A stretch of DNA of 64,000 nucleotides from Thiofilum flexile DSM 14609 (lineage in GTDB: Bacteria; Pseudomonadota; Gammaproteobacteria; Thiotrichales; Thiotrichaceae), in the NCBI RefSeq assembly GCF_000380185.1, contig NZ_KB904748.1:60780-124779 (forward strand), written 5' to 3'. The notes beneath the pieces are model-generated. The model did not search any database and was not told where the DNA came from. It saw nothing but the letters and a program-made list of their open reading frames with translations. The position numbers were made by a program, and so were the translations under genes. Position 1 is the stretch's first letter, and every line of letters starts with the position of its first letter. This document shows, one piece after another, positions 48,770-58,397 of this stretch.

Positions 48770-49699
48770 CTAGTTCTTAGTGGTGGCCAACAGCTCGCGT
48801 ACTAGGGGTTCAGTCAGCCGCGCCGAGCAAGATTCAATAAACCGATACGCATAAGCCCGCAAATAATGCCCTTGGCGTACACCAATCTGGGTAGTATTGG
48901 ATTTAAAGAGCTGCGGTACTTCTAATAAGGTCAAGCCGAGATCACGTTGTGGATTAAACGACATTGCCGCTAAAATCCCCACGCCTAAGCCTAATTCAAT
49001 ATAGGTTTTAATCACATCAGAGTCGAGTGCAGCAATGACAATATTAGGTTTTAACCCCAGCTCTGCGAACGCTTGATCAATATTCGCTCGTCCGGTAATG
49101 CCGTCATAATAAGTAAGCAAAGGATAGGCTGCTAAGTGCTCTAAGCTCAAATTAGGCACTTGTGTCAGTTCATGTCCATGGGGAACGACTACCGCATGAT
49201 GCCATGTATAAAAGGGAAAGGTGGTAATAGTAGACGCATCCTGTAAGGCCTCCGTAGCAATACCAATATCGGCTTTACCCGATTGCAAGCGTTGCACAAT
49301 TTCACTAGGGTGGCATTGATGGAGGACTAAATTGACCTTAGGAAAATGTTTCTTAAACTCCGATACAATCGGGGGCAGGATATAGCGGGCTTGGGTATGG
49401 GTGGTGGCAATGGTTAACGAGCCTTCTTCACTATTACTAAACTGCTCCGCTAATTGCTTAATATTATGAGCATCTAATAGCACGCGTTTAACAATGCCTA
49501 ATAATTCTCGCCCCGGATCAGTCAAACCTAATAAGCGCTTACCACGGCGTACAAACAGAGTAACCCCTAACTCATCCTCTAAATCCTTGAGATGTTTGCT
49601 AACACCGGATTGTGAGGTAAACAGTACCTGAGCGACCTCAGTAAGATTGAAGTTGCAGCGTACCGTTTCGCGTACAATTCTCAACTGCTGAAAATTCAT
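48770..49699 (-). CDS. CysB-like LysR-family regulator
   Basis: This 309-residue LysR-type regulator has the N-terminal winged helix-turn-helix MNFQQLRIVRETVRCNFNLT followed by VAQVLFTSQSGVSKHLKDLE, close to CysB/Cbl. The effector domain begins SLTIATTHTQARYILPP, as in CysB, which senses acetylserine or thiosulfate/sulfate signals and activates sulfur-assimilation genes. CysB or Cbl identity is inferred. It is transcribed toward the fpr gene. No sulfur genes lie adjacent, so regulation would be in trans. Confidence 0.85.
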   Translation of the reverse strand: MNFQQLRIVRETVRCNFNLTEVAQVLFTSQSGVSKHLKDLEDELGVTLFVRRGKRLLGLTDPGRELLGIVKRVLLDAHNIKQLAEQFSNSEEGSLTIATTHTQARYILPPIVSEFKKHFPKVNLVLHQCHPSEIVQRLQSGKADIGIATEALQDASTITTFPFYTWHHAVVVPHGHELTQVPNLSLEHLAAYPLLTYYDGITGRANIDQAFAELGLKPNIVIAALDSDVIKTYIELGLGVGILAAMSFNPQRDLGLTLLEVPQLFKSNTTQIGVRQGHYLRAYAYRFIESCSARLTEPLVRELLATTKN

Positions 49700-49712
49700 A
49701 CTAATTGTTATC

Positions 49713-49955
49713 TTACGACAGGCAGCTAGAGTTGCTAGGAGCCATGCTTTCCATAGAGCTGAGGTTATTTGAGTGATTGATTTGATAGTGTGCTGGCAAA
49801 ACGGCTGTAGCTACTGCTGTGTATACTACATGAGTGGGGGCATAGGACAGTGTGGGTTCTGTAACCTCAGCAGCATGGCTATAGGCAGAATAAGTATTGA
49901 TACCTACGATGAGTGCAGCACCTAATAAAGTACGTTTAAAGTTAGAAAATGCCAT
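49713..49955 (-). CDS. Small secreted hypothetical protein
   Basis: An 80-residue product begins MAFSNFKRTLLGAALIVGIN, a signal peptide likely cut after SAYSHAA. The rest is a short Ser/Asn/Thr-rich sequence with one cysteine near the end (SNSSCLS). I do not recognise it. The frame extends to 50000, but ATG 49955 starts the signal peptide; an AGGA lies at a poor distance. It is 13 bp from the regulator gene, so it may be its partner or simply a small exported protein. Confidence 0.5.
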   Translation of the reverse strand: MAFSNFKRTLLGAALIVGINTYSAYSHAAEVTEPTLSYAPTHVVYTAVATAVLPAHYQINHSNNLSSMESMAPSNSSCLS

Positions 49956-50095
49956 CTTAAAAATCCTGTAAAAACGATGATGTTTTAGAATAGTGGGCAT
50001 CTTAAAAGCAGCCGTGATGAAAAAGAACTAATAAAATTCGCATTGCATATGCCGAAAAGTGATTTATGTGAGAATTAGCTAGGCAAAAAACAGAT

Positions 50096-50200
50096 AAGTA
50101 CTTGAACCAACGTAAGCGGGTATTTCTGGAGCAGTCTTGGCGGCAGGGATGTATTCACAGCGGCTGCGGAAGAAATACCCGATTACGTTGGTATGCCTAC
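50096..50200. repeat. Intergenic palindromic repeat, copy E (short)
   Basis: The left arm is TAAGTACTTGAACCAACGTAA, the right ends TTACGTTGGTATGCCTAC. The A to C change in AACGTAA occurs in both arms. About 22 bp of the middle (the GCCGCCTTGTAGCGTACAGG region) is missing. It is the only landmark in the 409-bp gap 49956-50364; the rest up to the exporter gene shows no gene. Confidence 0.85.
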
Positions 50201-50364
50201 TCAAGTACTAACCCAAGCATAATAAAATCTCATGAGTAAACAGGAGAGTGAGCAATTTGCTACTCACTAGAGACAGTTTGGTATTGAAATCCCACGTTTT
50301 GTCAGTAGCTGAGTGTGAGTGTGCCCTCGTATCATAGCGCCTTAAGCATGATAAAGGATTGACT

Positions 50365-51627
50365 ATGGCGCGATTACATCAGGAGCTGGGTATTGTAAGC
50401 GGTACGAGTTTACTCACCACCTCACTGTTAGGCACGGGGATTTTTGTGATTCCCGCATTAGGGGCGACGGTTGCCCAACAAGACTCACTTTGGTCTTGGA
50501 TATTGCTGATTTTATTAGTGATTCCCTTAGGGGTAACGTTTGCGGCATTGGGGCGGCGTTATCCACATGCAGGGGGAGTGAGTCATTATATTAGCCGTAG
50601 TTTTGGTGCTCAGTGGGAAATGCTCACCGCCTTATTATTTCTGACTGTTATCCCGGTAGGTTTACCGGCGGCTTTAATGATTGCCGTGGGCTTTATTCAG
50701 TCGGTGTGGGCAGTACCAGCTTGGGAACTACTCTTGATTCAAATCCTTACCCTATTGGCGATGTTAGGTTTGGGACTCGCGGGGGCTAAAACCTCTGGTC
50801 AGGTACAGTTTATTATTGCCTTATTAATTATTGCCATGGTGGTTGCTTTATGGTCGGGGGCGCAGATTAGTAGAGCAGATATCACCCCACCGGCTATGAC
50901 CGTGGATGCCTTACCAGAGATTACGCGTGCCATGGGGGTGATGTTTTGGTGCTTTGTGGGTTTAGAAGCGTTTGCCCATTTAGGTGAGGAGTTTCGTCGC
51001 CCGGAGCGTGATTTACCCATTGCCATTTTATTGGGTATTCTCATCGCGGGCTTAGTGTATTGGGCGTGTGCGGTGGTAGTGATTAAGCTGGGAGCCTATG
51101 GTACACAGGAGGCCAATACTCAAGCAGTACCGCATATGCTCGCGCTACTTTTTGGCGCAGAGGCGCGTTGGGTAGCGGCAATAGTGGGGTTTTTAGCCTG
51201 CTTTGCCTCAATGAATATTTATGTGCAAGGGTTTGCGCGTTTGATTTGGAGTCTTGCGGATGAGGGCAAATTGCCGCCTTACTTCGCGCACACCAATGCG
51301 CGTAAAATTCCAACCCATGCACTGTATGCAACCGTCGCGACCTGTATGACATTTGCTACTTTATTCTGGTGGTGGCAAAGCGATTTGGATGCCTTGATTC
51401 GTTATGCCAATGGCAATTTTGTGCTGCTCTATCTGCTGTGTATGTTGGCAGGGGTAAAGCTTTTGAGCGGTTGGGCGCGAGGTGTTGCGGTATTAAGCAC
51501 TTTATTGTGTGCGTTTATGTTTGTCTTTTTGGGAGCCGAGGGCTATTACGCTTTAGCGGTGGTGGGTTTATTTGTGGGCTATCTTTTTATTCAGAAGTGG
51601 CGTGCGGTGGCACTAAAGTCTTCATGA
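50365..51627 (+). CDS. APC-family amino acid exporter, YjeH-like
   Basis: This 420-residue protein has about 12 membrane segments. The N-terminus LGIVSGTSLLTTSLLGTGIF and the block RRYPHAGGVSHYISRSFG match the YjeH branch, which exports methionine and branched-chain amino acids in Escherichia coli. It lies alone. A TTG at 50359 is in frame; ATG 50365 has AAAGGA 6 bases upstream. Substrate inferred by family. Confidence 0.82.
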   Translation: MARLHQELGIVSGTSLLTTSLLGTGIFVIPALGATVAQQDSLWSWILLILLVIPLGVTFAALGRRYPHAGGVSHYISRSFGAQWEMLTALLFLTVIPVGLPAALMIAVGFIQSVWAVPAWELLLIQILTLLAMLGLGLAGAKTSGQVQFIIALLIIAMVVALWSGAQISRADITPPAMTVDALPEITRAMGVMFWCFVGLEAFAHLGEEFRRPERDLPIAILLGILIAGLVYWACAVVVIKLGAYGTQEANTQAVPHMLALLFGAEARWVAAIVGFLACFASMNIYVQGFARLIWSLADEGKLPPYFAHTNARKIPTHALYATVATCMTFATLFWWWQSDLDALIRYANGNFVLLYLLCMLAGVKLLSGWARGVAVLSTLLCAFMFVFLGAEGYYALAVVGLFVGYLFIQKWRAVALKSS

Positions 51628-51707
51628 GTTGAGGCGGAAATGATTGCTGAGTTGCCCGTATTACCCCCTGAGGAGTGCATACGGGCAAGGGCATTTTAGA
51701 GATACAA

Positions 51708-51956
51708 CTAATGTAAGCGCATCCCCTGTTGTGCGATACGTTTCTCTAAAATCGATTGACCATACACACTGATATGCACGGAATTAATCAAGGCTGCAAT
51801 TTCATCATCCGTGACTAAACCTAAAAACTCACCCGCTTGCATAAACCCTTCGCAGCGATGTTTGTCTGCGGCTGAGACGGGTTTTCCGGCTTTGGCTGCT
51901 TGGAATGCGTCGCGTAATTGAGCACGCAGTTCAGTTAAGAATTTTTCTTTTAGCAT
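51708..51956 (-). CDS. Small hypothetical protein, 82 residues
   Basis: The protein is acidic-basic mixed, mostly helical (KEKFLTELRAQLRDAFQAAK), with a single cysteine in HRCEGFMQAG and a C-terminal EKRIAQQGMRLH. No signal or membrane segment is seen. AAAGG lies 8-12 bases before the ATG. Not recognised; coding looks real from its amino-acid composition and isolation between genes. Confidence 0.5.
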   Translation of the reverse strand: MLKEKFLTELRAQLRDAFQAAKAGKPVSAADKHRCEGFMQAGEFLGLVTDDEIAALINSVHISVYGQSILEKRIAQQGMRLH

Positions 51957-52136
51957 AATGGAGCCTTTCGAGTTAATAGTAAAAAAGAGAGTACCTTATC
52001 CTTAATACTCAAAGCGCTTATTATTTGGCGCAAGCAAGTCCTCAATATGATTGAACATAGGCATAAGTCTATGTCAAAGCACCTCAAAGTGGCTACGATA
52101 AAAGGTTAAATGGTGGATAAATAAATCACGACGGTG

Positions 52137-52174
52137 AGTAAACAGCTCAGCAATAGAAATCCGAGCTGTTTACT
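52137..52174. terminator. Hairpin after the ankyrin gene
   Basis: AGTAAACAGCTC (52137-52148) pairs exactly with GAGCTGTTTACT (52163-52174) with a 14-base loop. On the plus side TTTATTA follows; the minus side, which is the gene's own direction, lacks a good T-run, so activity is likely but weak. Confidence 0.55.
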
Positions 52175-52187
52175 TTATTAGCAGGTC

Positions 52188-53183
52188 TTAACGGGAGGAA
52201 AGGAGTTCGCTCACATTAGCGTGTTGTAGTTGGCGTGCGAGTCCTAAGGGTGTTTTACCATCGGAGTTGCGAATCGTAGCATCAGCACCGCGTGATAGCA
52301 GTAACCGCACCATATCATAATGCCCAAAACGTGCAGCATGATGCAAAGGAGTCCAGTTCTTGCGAGTGGTAGCATTGACACTAGCATTACGTTGTAACAG
52401 GAGTTTAGCCATATTGAGGCCGCCTTTAGCAGCGGCTTCGTGTAGCGCGGTGACACCATCACTACCCGCTGCATTGACATCCGCGCCTTTTTGCATGAGT
52501 TGATAGGCGATCATATCCGAGCCACTGCTGACCGCTACTTGCAATAGTGATTCACCACTAGGGTAGCGCTCATTGATATCGGCACCCTTATCAATAAAGA
52601 GCTGTGCTACATCAGATAGGCGGCGTTTGACTGCATACTGTAGATAGCTTTCACCACTGCCTTCGATTTTACCAACCGGCGCGGCACCGCGTTCAAAGAG
52701 ATACTGTATTATTGTCATGTTGCCACGCATGACGGCTGCACTCATCGGAGTTGAACCGTCTTCATTGCGTTGATTGACATTAGCACGCCGTAACAGTAGG
52801 AATTTTACGTTATCAAGGCGATTTGAGAAAATGGCGAGATACAGTAGGCTGCGTCCTTGTTGATCGAGGCTGTTGACATCTGCACCTTCGTCATACCAAC
52901 GCTCGGCCTCTTTCATATAATTGCTTTGCAACGATACCATGAGGTTTTTATCGTAAGTAGGGTTACGAGCAGGGCCTCTGAGCCGAATGGTCGGATCATA
53001 AGGTAATAACATGGCAGGTTTTGCAGGAGCTGCAGGTGCTTGAGCAGTACCAGAATTCTCTAGTGTATTATTGCTGGTAGTGAGCATATTGTTGTTAGTG
53101 CTAATAGGAGCCGCATAAATCTGTGTGCTGAATAATAAAGAACATAATATTCCGCTGAGTGCGACTGTCTTCAATGTGGACAT
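52188..53183 (-). CDS. Secreted ankyrin-repeat protein
   Basis: This 331-residue protein has a signal peptide (ends near YAAP, residue about 26), an Asn/Thr/Ala/Pro linker, then about seven ankyrin repeats from residue about 85 to the end (for example NSLDQQGRSLLYLAIFSNRL, DGVTALHEAAAKGGLNMAKL and KNWTPLHHAARFGHYDMVRL). Ankyrin arrays bind proteins, and this one would act in the periplasm or outside. No enzyme domain is seen. It stands alone before the MltB-type gene. Confidence 0.82.
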   Translation of the reverse strand: MSTLKTVALSGILCSLLFSTQIYAAPISTNNNMLTTSNNTLENSGTAQAPAAPAKPAMLLPYDPTIRLRGPARNPTYDKNLMVSLQSNYMKEAERWYDEGADVNSLDQQGRSLLYLAIFSNRLDNVKFLLLRRANVNQRNEDGSTPMSAAVMRGNMTIIQYLFERGAAPVGKIEGSGESYLQYAVKRRLSDVAQLFIDKGADINERYPSGESLLQVAVSSGSDMIAYQLMQKGADVNAAGSDGVTALHEAAAKGGLNMAKLLLQRNASVNATTRKNWTPLHHAARFGHYDMVRLLLSRGADATIRNSDGKTPLGLARQLQHANVSELLSSR

Positions 53184-53410
53184 AGGTTTGCCGCCTTTGA
53201 AAAAAGATTGATTCTTGTGTCTGACCCTAACAATGCCCTGCTAGAGTAGGATAGTGTGCCCTAAGTAAATATTATGCCAAAGGACAAGCCAACTTAGCGT
53301 TGTTTTAACCCCTAAGGCTAAATCGGTATGCATAGGTTGGGTGAACCATAGCTGAAACATGCTATAAAATAAAGCCTTGCCGATAGAGAGTAGGGCAGAA
53401 CCATGCAGTT

Positions 53411-53443
53411 AAAAAGCCCCCCATCATTATTTAGATAGGGGGG
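53411..53443 (-). terminator. Rho-independent terminator of the MltB-type gene
   Basis: In gene direction there is CCCCCC, a 15-base loop, GGGGGG, then CTTTTT, a textbook intrinsic terminator directly after the stop at 53452. Confidence 0.88.
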
Positions 53444-53451
53444 GATAGGGT

Positions 53452-54630
53452 CTAAAGTTGATTAAAAAAAGTTAAATCGGGGTAACCATCCGCTGGTAAA
53501 CCTTTTTGCTGCTGTAGCTTCCGGGTCGCACTCATGGTTTCTTGACCAATAATACCGTCTATTTTTTCGATTTTAAAACCCGCCGCCCGTAATTTCTTTT
53601 GAAGGGTTTTCACTTGGCTAAGGCTTAACGTGGCTATAGGCGCATTACCGCGTTTTAACGCGGGAGCACCGGCGAGACGAGTGGCAAAATAGGCGGCGGT
53701 AAGCGAGTACACACTCGATTCATTCCACTGCAAATAGGCATCGAAATTAGGATAGGCTAAGAAAGCAGGGCCATTACGTCCCATCGGTAGCAGTAGGGCA
53801 GCAACCCCATTATTGGGTAAGGGTTTACCACTAGGGAGAGTAACCCCTTCGGCTTTCCACGTACTAATCGGTAGTTTATTGTCCAGGCGTGCTTTAGCCC
53901 AGTCCATCTGTTTGGGTACTTTCACCTCTAAGAGCCAAGGCTCACCCGCTCGCCAACCATAATTTTTTAATAAACTAGCAGCCGACGCTAAAGCATCTGC
54001 TTTAGAGGCAATAATATTACGATGACCATCCCCATCAAAATCAACACCATGCAAATTATAGCCAGAGGGTAAAAACTGTAATTGTCCTAGTTCCCCTGCC
54101 CAAGCCCCCCGCATTTTAGCCGGAGTCATATCCCCTTTTTGCACTAGCCATAGGGCATGCATGAGTTCAGGACGAAAACGTTCTGGACGTCGACAATCAT
54201 AGGCTAAGGTCGCTAAGGCCGGGATAGTCGAAAAATCACCTAATACCGCGCCAAAATCGGTCTCTAAGCCCCAGAATGCGGTGAGTACTTCCGCTGGTAC
54301 ACCATAACGTGCCTCAATGCGATTAAATAACGCCGCATTCTTTTTCAATTGGTTGCGCCCAGTACTAATACGATTACTGGAAACTTTTTTATCAGAGAAT
54401 TGCAAAAAGGTCTGGGCAAAGACGCCTTGTGAGCGGTCGCGCTGAATGACACTAGGATCGAATTTGACCGAGCTTAGGGTTTGCTCAATGGTAGTATTAG
54501 AAATACCCTCGCGTGCGGCCTTTTGTTTGAAGTCTGAGAGCCAACTTTGAAAGTCAGCCGTGTTTTGACAAGCCCAAGCACTCTGCAGTGCTAGACTCGA
54601 TAGTAATAGCCCTATTGATAAAATACGCAT
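53452..54630 (-). CDS. MltB-type lytic murein transglycosylase with PG-binding domain
   Basis: This 392-residue secreted enzyme has a signal peptide (ends near AWA, about residue 20), an SLT-family 2 domain with catalytic Glu in FWGLETDFGAV and the downstream block GELGQLQFLPSGYNLHGVDF and DGDGHRNII, then a C-terminal peptidoglycan-binding domain (QVKTLQKKLRAAGFKIEKID onward). It cleaves glycan strands forming anhydro-muramyl ends. It lacks a lipobox, unlike canonical MltB, so it should be soluble periplasmic. The terminator is at 53411-53443. Confidence 0.88.
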   Translation of the reverse strand: MRILSIGLLLSSLALQSAWACQNTADFQSWLSDFKQKAAREGISNTTIEQTLSSVKFDPSVIQRDRSQGVFAQTFLQFSDKKVSSNRISTGRNQLKKNAALFNRIEARYGVPAEVLTAFWGLETDFGAVLGDFSTIPALATLAYDCRRPERFRPELMHALWLVQKGDMTPAKMRGAWAGELGQLQFLPSGYNLHGVDFDGDGHRNIIASKADALASAASLLKNYGWRAGEPWLLEVKVPKQMDWAKARLDNKLPISTWKAEGVTLPSGKPLPNNGVAALLLPMGRNGPAFLAYPNFDAYLQWNESSVYSLTAAYFATRLAGAPALKRGNAPIATLSLSQVKTLQKKLRAAGFKIEKIDGIIGQETMSATRKLQQQKGLPADGYPDLTFFNQL

Positions 54631-54782
54631 AATGGTCCTTATTAATTAGCTCCGTGAAAAATAATCCCTAAATAGGATGAGAGTAGAGTAGGAGGATGCA
54701 AAAAAAGTTTCTAGTCAATTTTCATTATTTTCCCCCACCTTGGCCTATATAATCAGCATGTACATCAAGCGCATACTCCACC

Positions 54783-54971
54783 TTAAGTGATAGGGGGGAA
54801 AGTATGAAAAGTAGCATAACTAACAAGACCCACTCGTTTCCCTTCAGGAGTGGCTAAGCCAAGCAGCGGAAAATGAGCGGTAGTTTTTAAATTAAACCAT
54901 TGGGTTAGTTGCTCACGAGAGCGAGGCTTGTAAAATTCATTTGTTAGTGTCCTGTAAATTCCGCTAGGGGA
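54783..54971 (-). pseudogene. Coding-looking open frame without start (gene remnant)
   Basis: The minus strand stays open for 62 codons and reads sensibly (FYKPRSREQLTQWFNLKTT, then HFPLLGLATPEGKRVGLVS), yet it has no ATG, GTG or TTG near its beginning and ends TAA at 54783-54785. It may be the residue of a deleted gene, possibly acetyltransferase-like, but I cannot assign it. The rest of this 387-bp gap holds nothing else I can support. Confidence 0.25.
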
Positions 54972-55017
54972 TTAACAAAGTGCTCGATAACCAACAATAC
55001 CAGATAGGATAAACGCA

Positions 55018-55767
55018 ATGAATAAGAAAATAACAGATGTGAAATATGTCGGAGAGGCCGTTGCCACTCGTTTAGAGGCGCACGGTATTACTACTCTAGA
55101 GCAATTAGCACAAGCCTCCTTAGAGCAGCTTAAGGCAGTGCCGGGGATTGGTGCGAGCACGGCAGAGATGATGATTGCGGATGCTAAACGGTTGCTAAGT
55201 GGTGCTGAAAATACAACCACGAGAGTGACTAAGCCTAGAGCGAAAGCGGCTCCTAAAACCAAGCCTACTGATGCAACCGCTAATACGGAGTCACCCGCAA
55301 CAGAGGCCGTGGATGGGGTTGCACCAGTCACCACTTTGCCAGCAGAGGAGGCTACAGAATCAGTAGCCCCCACAGATCCAGACGCCCAAGCTGCGCCAGC
55401 GCCTGCTAAACCTAGAGTTAGAGCCGCCACCGCCACGCCCAAAAAACCGCGCACAGTTAAACCTAAAGTAGTCATTCCCGAAGTCGTTGAGTCTGAGCCT
55501 GTATTAGCAACGGTGATTAGCGAGACGATTGCAGTGCTTGAGATACAAGATGGTATCGAGATGGCAGAGCTGATTGCTAAGAAAGTTAAAGAAAAAGCAA
55601 AGGATAAAGACAAAAAAGCTAAGAAGGGAAAAAAGGCTAAGGATAAGAAGAAGTCTAAGGACAAAGCTAAGAAGGGAAAAAAAGCTAAGGATAAAAATAA
55701 AAAGAAATCTAAGGATAAAGCTAAAAATAAAAAAGCCCAACCCTCCGACACGCATTTATCTGCCTAG
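55018..55767 (+). CDS. Helix-hairpin-helix protein with Lys-rich tail
   Basis: This 249-residue protein starts with a helix-hairpin-helix DNA-binding-type domain (residues 1-60: VKYVGEAVATRLEAHGITTL, then LKAVPGIGASTAEMM), followed by a Pro/Ala/Thr/Glu-rich linker (about 65-175), a short helix, and a C-terminal tail of tandem Lys-rich units (KAKKGKKAKDKKKSKD repeated about twice). Such basic repeats recall histone-H1-like DNA-condensing tails; with an HHH domain it may be a nucleoid-associated protein. The tail repeats at DNA level in units of about 57 bp, so length may vary between strains. Function inferred. Confidence 0.72.
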   Translation: MNKKITDVKYVGEAVATRLEAHGITTLEQLAQASLEQLKAVPGIGASTAEMMIADAKRLLSGAENTTTRVTKPRAKAAPKTKPTDATANTESPATEAVDGVAPVTTLPAEEATESVAPTDPDAQAAPAPAKPRVRAATATPKKPRTVKPKVVIPEVVESEPVLATVISETIAVLEIQDGIEMAELIAKKVKEKAKDKDKKAKKGKKAKDKKKSKDKAKKGKKAKDKNKKKSKDKAKNKKAQPSDTHLSA

Positions 55768-55975
55768 TCTAGCACTCATCCTGTATGCTCAATGCAGAGG
55801 TTTAGTGCGATGACTTAACCTCTGTATTGAAGAAAGGGACGCGTTGCAGTCAAGTTTTGCCGATTTTGCCGATTTTGCTGATTTAATTGAATTCGTGTTA
55901 CAAGGTTAAGGTAGACGAGCTATAGGCACGGTATTATGCTCAGCATTTTAATTTTGGCTAAAATCTGTATCACGC

Positions 55976-57346
55976 ATGGACAAACAAACACTAATTAATG
56001 CCTTGAGTCGTTTCGGTCAACCAGATCTTGACCCTGCTCAGCGTAACACTAATTTTTCTACCTTACGGCTTACGTCAGCGGATGCACCACTACTCTTAGA
56101 CATAATATCACAGGGTGAGGAGTTCTATGCTCAGGAGTCTACTTGGTTTGTCCCGCTGTATGCGTGGCGAGCCTTAAAATCATTGGGTACACCGATTGAT
56201 ATTAGCGAGCTATTAGCGGTATTCGAGTTCTATCAGGATAATGATTGGGCTATGGATGAACTACCCGGTGTGATTGCAGCGGCAGGAGAGCGAGCATTAG
56301 CCCCGACTTTTGCCTATATTCGGGACGAGGGGCGGGATGAGTTTCTGCGCAGTTGGGCAACAGAGATACTCCCTGCTATAGGCACTGAAAACCCTAACCT
56401 GCGACAAACGATTGTCGATCAGCTCACGGAGTTATTAGCACAACAAGGCGCTGATACGGCAGAATTGAATGCTTTTATTGTATCCGCATTAGTGGAACTT
56501 AAAGCGCTTGAGTCTTTGGTTGTGATTAATAAAGCCTACGCTGAGGGCAAGGTAGTAGAGGCTATTGTCGGTGATTTTGAAGATGTTGAAATTGAGTTAG
56601 GCTTAAAAACAGAACGGACTAATCCGCGTCTTTATAGCTCATTACTGCCCGACGAGGAGGGGATCGAACCACCTTCTCAAGAACCTGTACCGGATGATAT
56701 TAGCAATGATGATGTCTTTGACCGTCTCCAACAACATTTAGACTACTATGGGCATGAGTATTCTATTCAAGAGGTTGCCGGTTTAGATGGCTTATTTGCG
56801 GCGGTGGCTTGTGCGCCCAAAATGATTATGCCCACCGAGTGGTTAGCGGCGATTTGGGGTGGGGAAGAATATATGCCCGAATTTCCTAGCCAAGCCGAAT
56901 TGACTATTTTCATTGAACTCATCATGAAATTATTCAATCAGACCTATCAACATCTCAAAGAGACCAAGAAGTTTCAGGCGTCCTTTATGAGCAGTGTGGA
57001 TGAGGACGGGACACAAATACTTAATGTACAAAGCTGGTGTGATGGTTTTATGCGCGGGATTGTCCTAGGTCAGCCACCACTGATTGAAGCACCTGAAATG
57101 CAAAAAATGCTAACACCCATTGCTATTTTTGGTACTCCACAAGGTTATGCCAAAGTGGAGGACATGAGTGATGACGAGATACAAAATTGGGCGGCTCAGA
57201 TTGAACCAACCGTATTACAAATTCGCGATTGGGCATTGGCTCATGCACCTAAACTCCCCCCGATTGTTAACCCGAATAAAGTAGGGCGTAATGATCCTTG
57301 TCCTTGTGGCAGTGGACTGAAGTATAAAAAATGTTGTGGAGCCTAA
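55976..57346 (+). CDS. YecA/UPF0149-like protein with C-terminal SEC-C zinc motif
   Basis: This 456-residue protein has an N-terminal helical (DUF1186/HEAT-like) half, residues 1-220, then a YecA-type domain ([20 protein letters not shown] and [11 protein letters not shown], about 265-300), and ends with the SEC-C motif [19 protein letters not shown] that binds one zinc ion. SEC-C tails contact the ribosome or SecB in SecA and YecA. The combination suggests a ribosome- or export-associated factor. The fusion of a HEAT-like half to YecA is unusual. Unproven. Confidence 0.8.
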   Translation: MDKQTLINALSRFGQPDLDPAQRNTNFSTLRLTSADAPLLLDIISQGEEFYAQESTWFVPLYAWRALKSLGTPIDISELLAVFEFYQDNDWAMDELPGVIAAAGERALAPTFAYIRDEGRDEFLRSWATEILPAIGTENPNLRQTIVDQLTELLAQQGADTAELNAFIVSALVELKALESLVVINKAYAEGKVVEAIVGDFEDVEIELGLKTERTNPRLYSSLLPDEEGIEPPSQEPVPDDISNDDVFDRLQQHLDYYGHEYSIQEVAGLDGLFAAVACAPKMIMPTEWLAAIWGGEEYMPEFPSQAELTIFIELIMKLFNQTYQHLKETKKFQASFMSSVDEDGTQILNVQSWCDGFMRGIVLGQPPLIEAPEMQKMLTPIAIFGTPQGYAKVEDMSDDEIQNWAAQIEPTVLQIRDWALAHAPKLPPIVNPNKVGRNDPCPCGSGLKYKKCCGA

Positions 57347-57416
57347 TCGATATAAGGGCCTAGCATTGGCGCACATAGCGACACCTGTCTATGGGGTGTC
57401 GCTAAAATAGGCTGGC

Positions 57417-58322
57417 TTAACGACTAAAGTTAGTTTTGTAGGCTTCAGCAAAGAGTTGAGCCATAGTGTCGTAACCCTTTTGGGTGAAATGCACTCCACT
57501 TGCCAGCGGTTTTAAGGTTTCCAGATTCACTGAAACGGCATTAGGATCTTTAGCACCGACCGCATCTTGGGCTTTTTGGATAGGCACATGATCACGGCCT
57601 GCTACATTGACCTCATTGAGGCGACCAATCATAAAGGGAAGGTTATCTACATGAGTGGTGGCGCGTATGTCCTGAATAAAGCGCGTTAGGTTGGTTTCAT
57701 ACTCCGCCCCTTTTTTATCGCGCGCATCGGCCTCGCCTTGATGCCAGAACATACCCTTAATATTGATCTGAGCATCGGGGTTGTCTTTGCGTAGTTTGGT
57801 GAGATATTTATCTAGTTGGGTTTGGAACTGTTTATATACTAAACCATCTTTACTAGCGTCTGCCGTACCATCGCCTTTCCATTGTTGGTAAAGATGAGTA
57901 CCACCGGCTGCATAGGAAAACACATTGGTTTCATGTAGAGCGGTATCTGCACCTAAGGTATTTTCCAGCGCCCCTTCCAAACGTTTAGCACCTAGTGCTG
58001 CCGCATTAGATTGTCCGCCCAATAAATAGACATCAATTACTTTTTGTCCATTGGCGGGGGTATTGGTTTGTCCTGTTGGCGCAGGAGTCGGTGCTGGCGT
58101 TCCCGTTGTATTGGTCGTATTAGTGGCTGGTTGGCTATTGTTGTGTTGTTGAGCTAACTGGATTAGTAGTTGGAGGATTAAATTTAGCAAAAGCTGTTGT
58201 TGGCTTTGGCTAAATACCTGACTTTGCGTCCCATTCCAAGTGGTTGTACTCGGTTGGGTAGTATTCGTTAAGGGGCGATAAGTCGTGCTAGTTAATGGGC
58301 TGCTAGTATTAAGGTAATCCAT
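57417..58322 (-). CDS. GQSN-type acetylesterase (DUF303/CE6-like), copy 1
   Basis: This 301-residue protein has an SGNH/carbohydrate-esterase domain from about residue 95: VYLLGGQSNAAALGA (nucleophile serine), MFWHQGEADARD (Gly/Glu block), and a C-terminal SGVHFTQKGYDTMAQLF with the likely catalytic histidine. The N-terminal about 90 residues are Thr/Ser/Asn/Gln-rich with a hydrophobic amphipathic helix (QQQLLLNLILQLLIQLAQQ) but no classical signal peptide. Related enzymes remove acetyl groups from sialic acid or xylan. A close tandem paralogue lies upstream. Confidence 0.75.
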   Translation of the reverse strand: MDYLNTSSPLTSTTYRPLTNTTQPSTTTWNGTQSQVFSQSQQQLLLNLILQLLIQLAQQHNNSQPATNTTNTTGTPAPTPAPTGQTNTPANGQKVIDVYLLGGQSNAAALGAKRLEGALENTLGADTALHETNVFSYAAGGTHLYQQWKGDGTADASKDGLVYKQFQTQLDKYLTKLRKDNPDAQINIKGMFWHQGEADARDKKGAEYETNLTRFIQDIRATTHVDNLPFMIGRLNEVNVAGRDHVPIQKAQDAVGAKDPNAVSVNLETLKPLASGVHFTQKGYDTMAQLFAEAYKTNFSR

Positions 58323-58397
58323 AGGCTTAATTCTTTGTTGTCGTTTGGAGGATGGCTGCTAGGACATCGCGGGCTAACAGCCTAATAGCTAGAGGGT

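Noticed and set aside
54972..55751. Long hydrophobic frame on the minus strand
   Set aside because: It is the antisense of the Lys-rich repeats of the HHH protein; runs of AAG/AAA become Phe/Leu codons.
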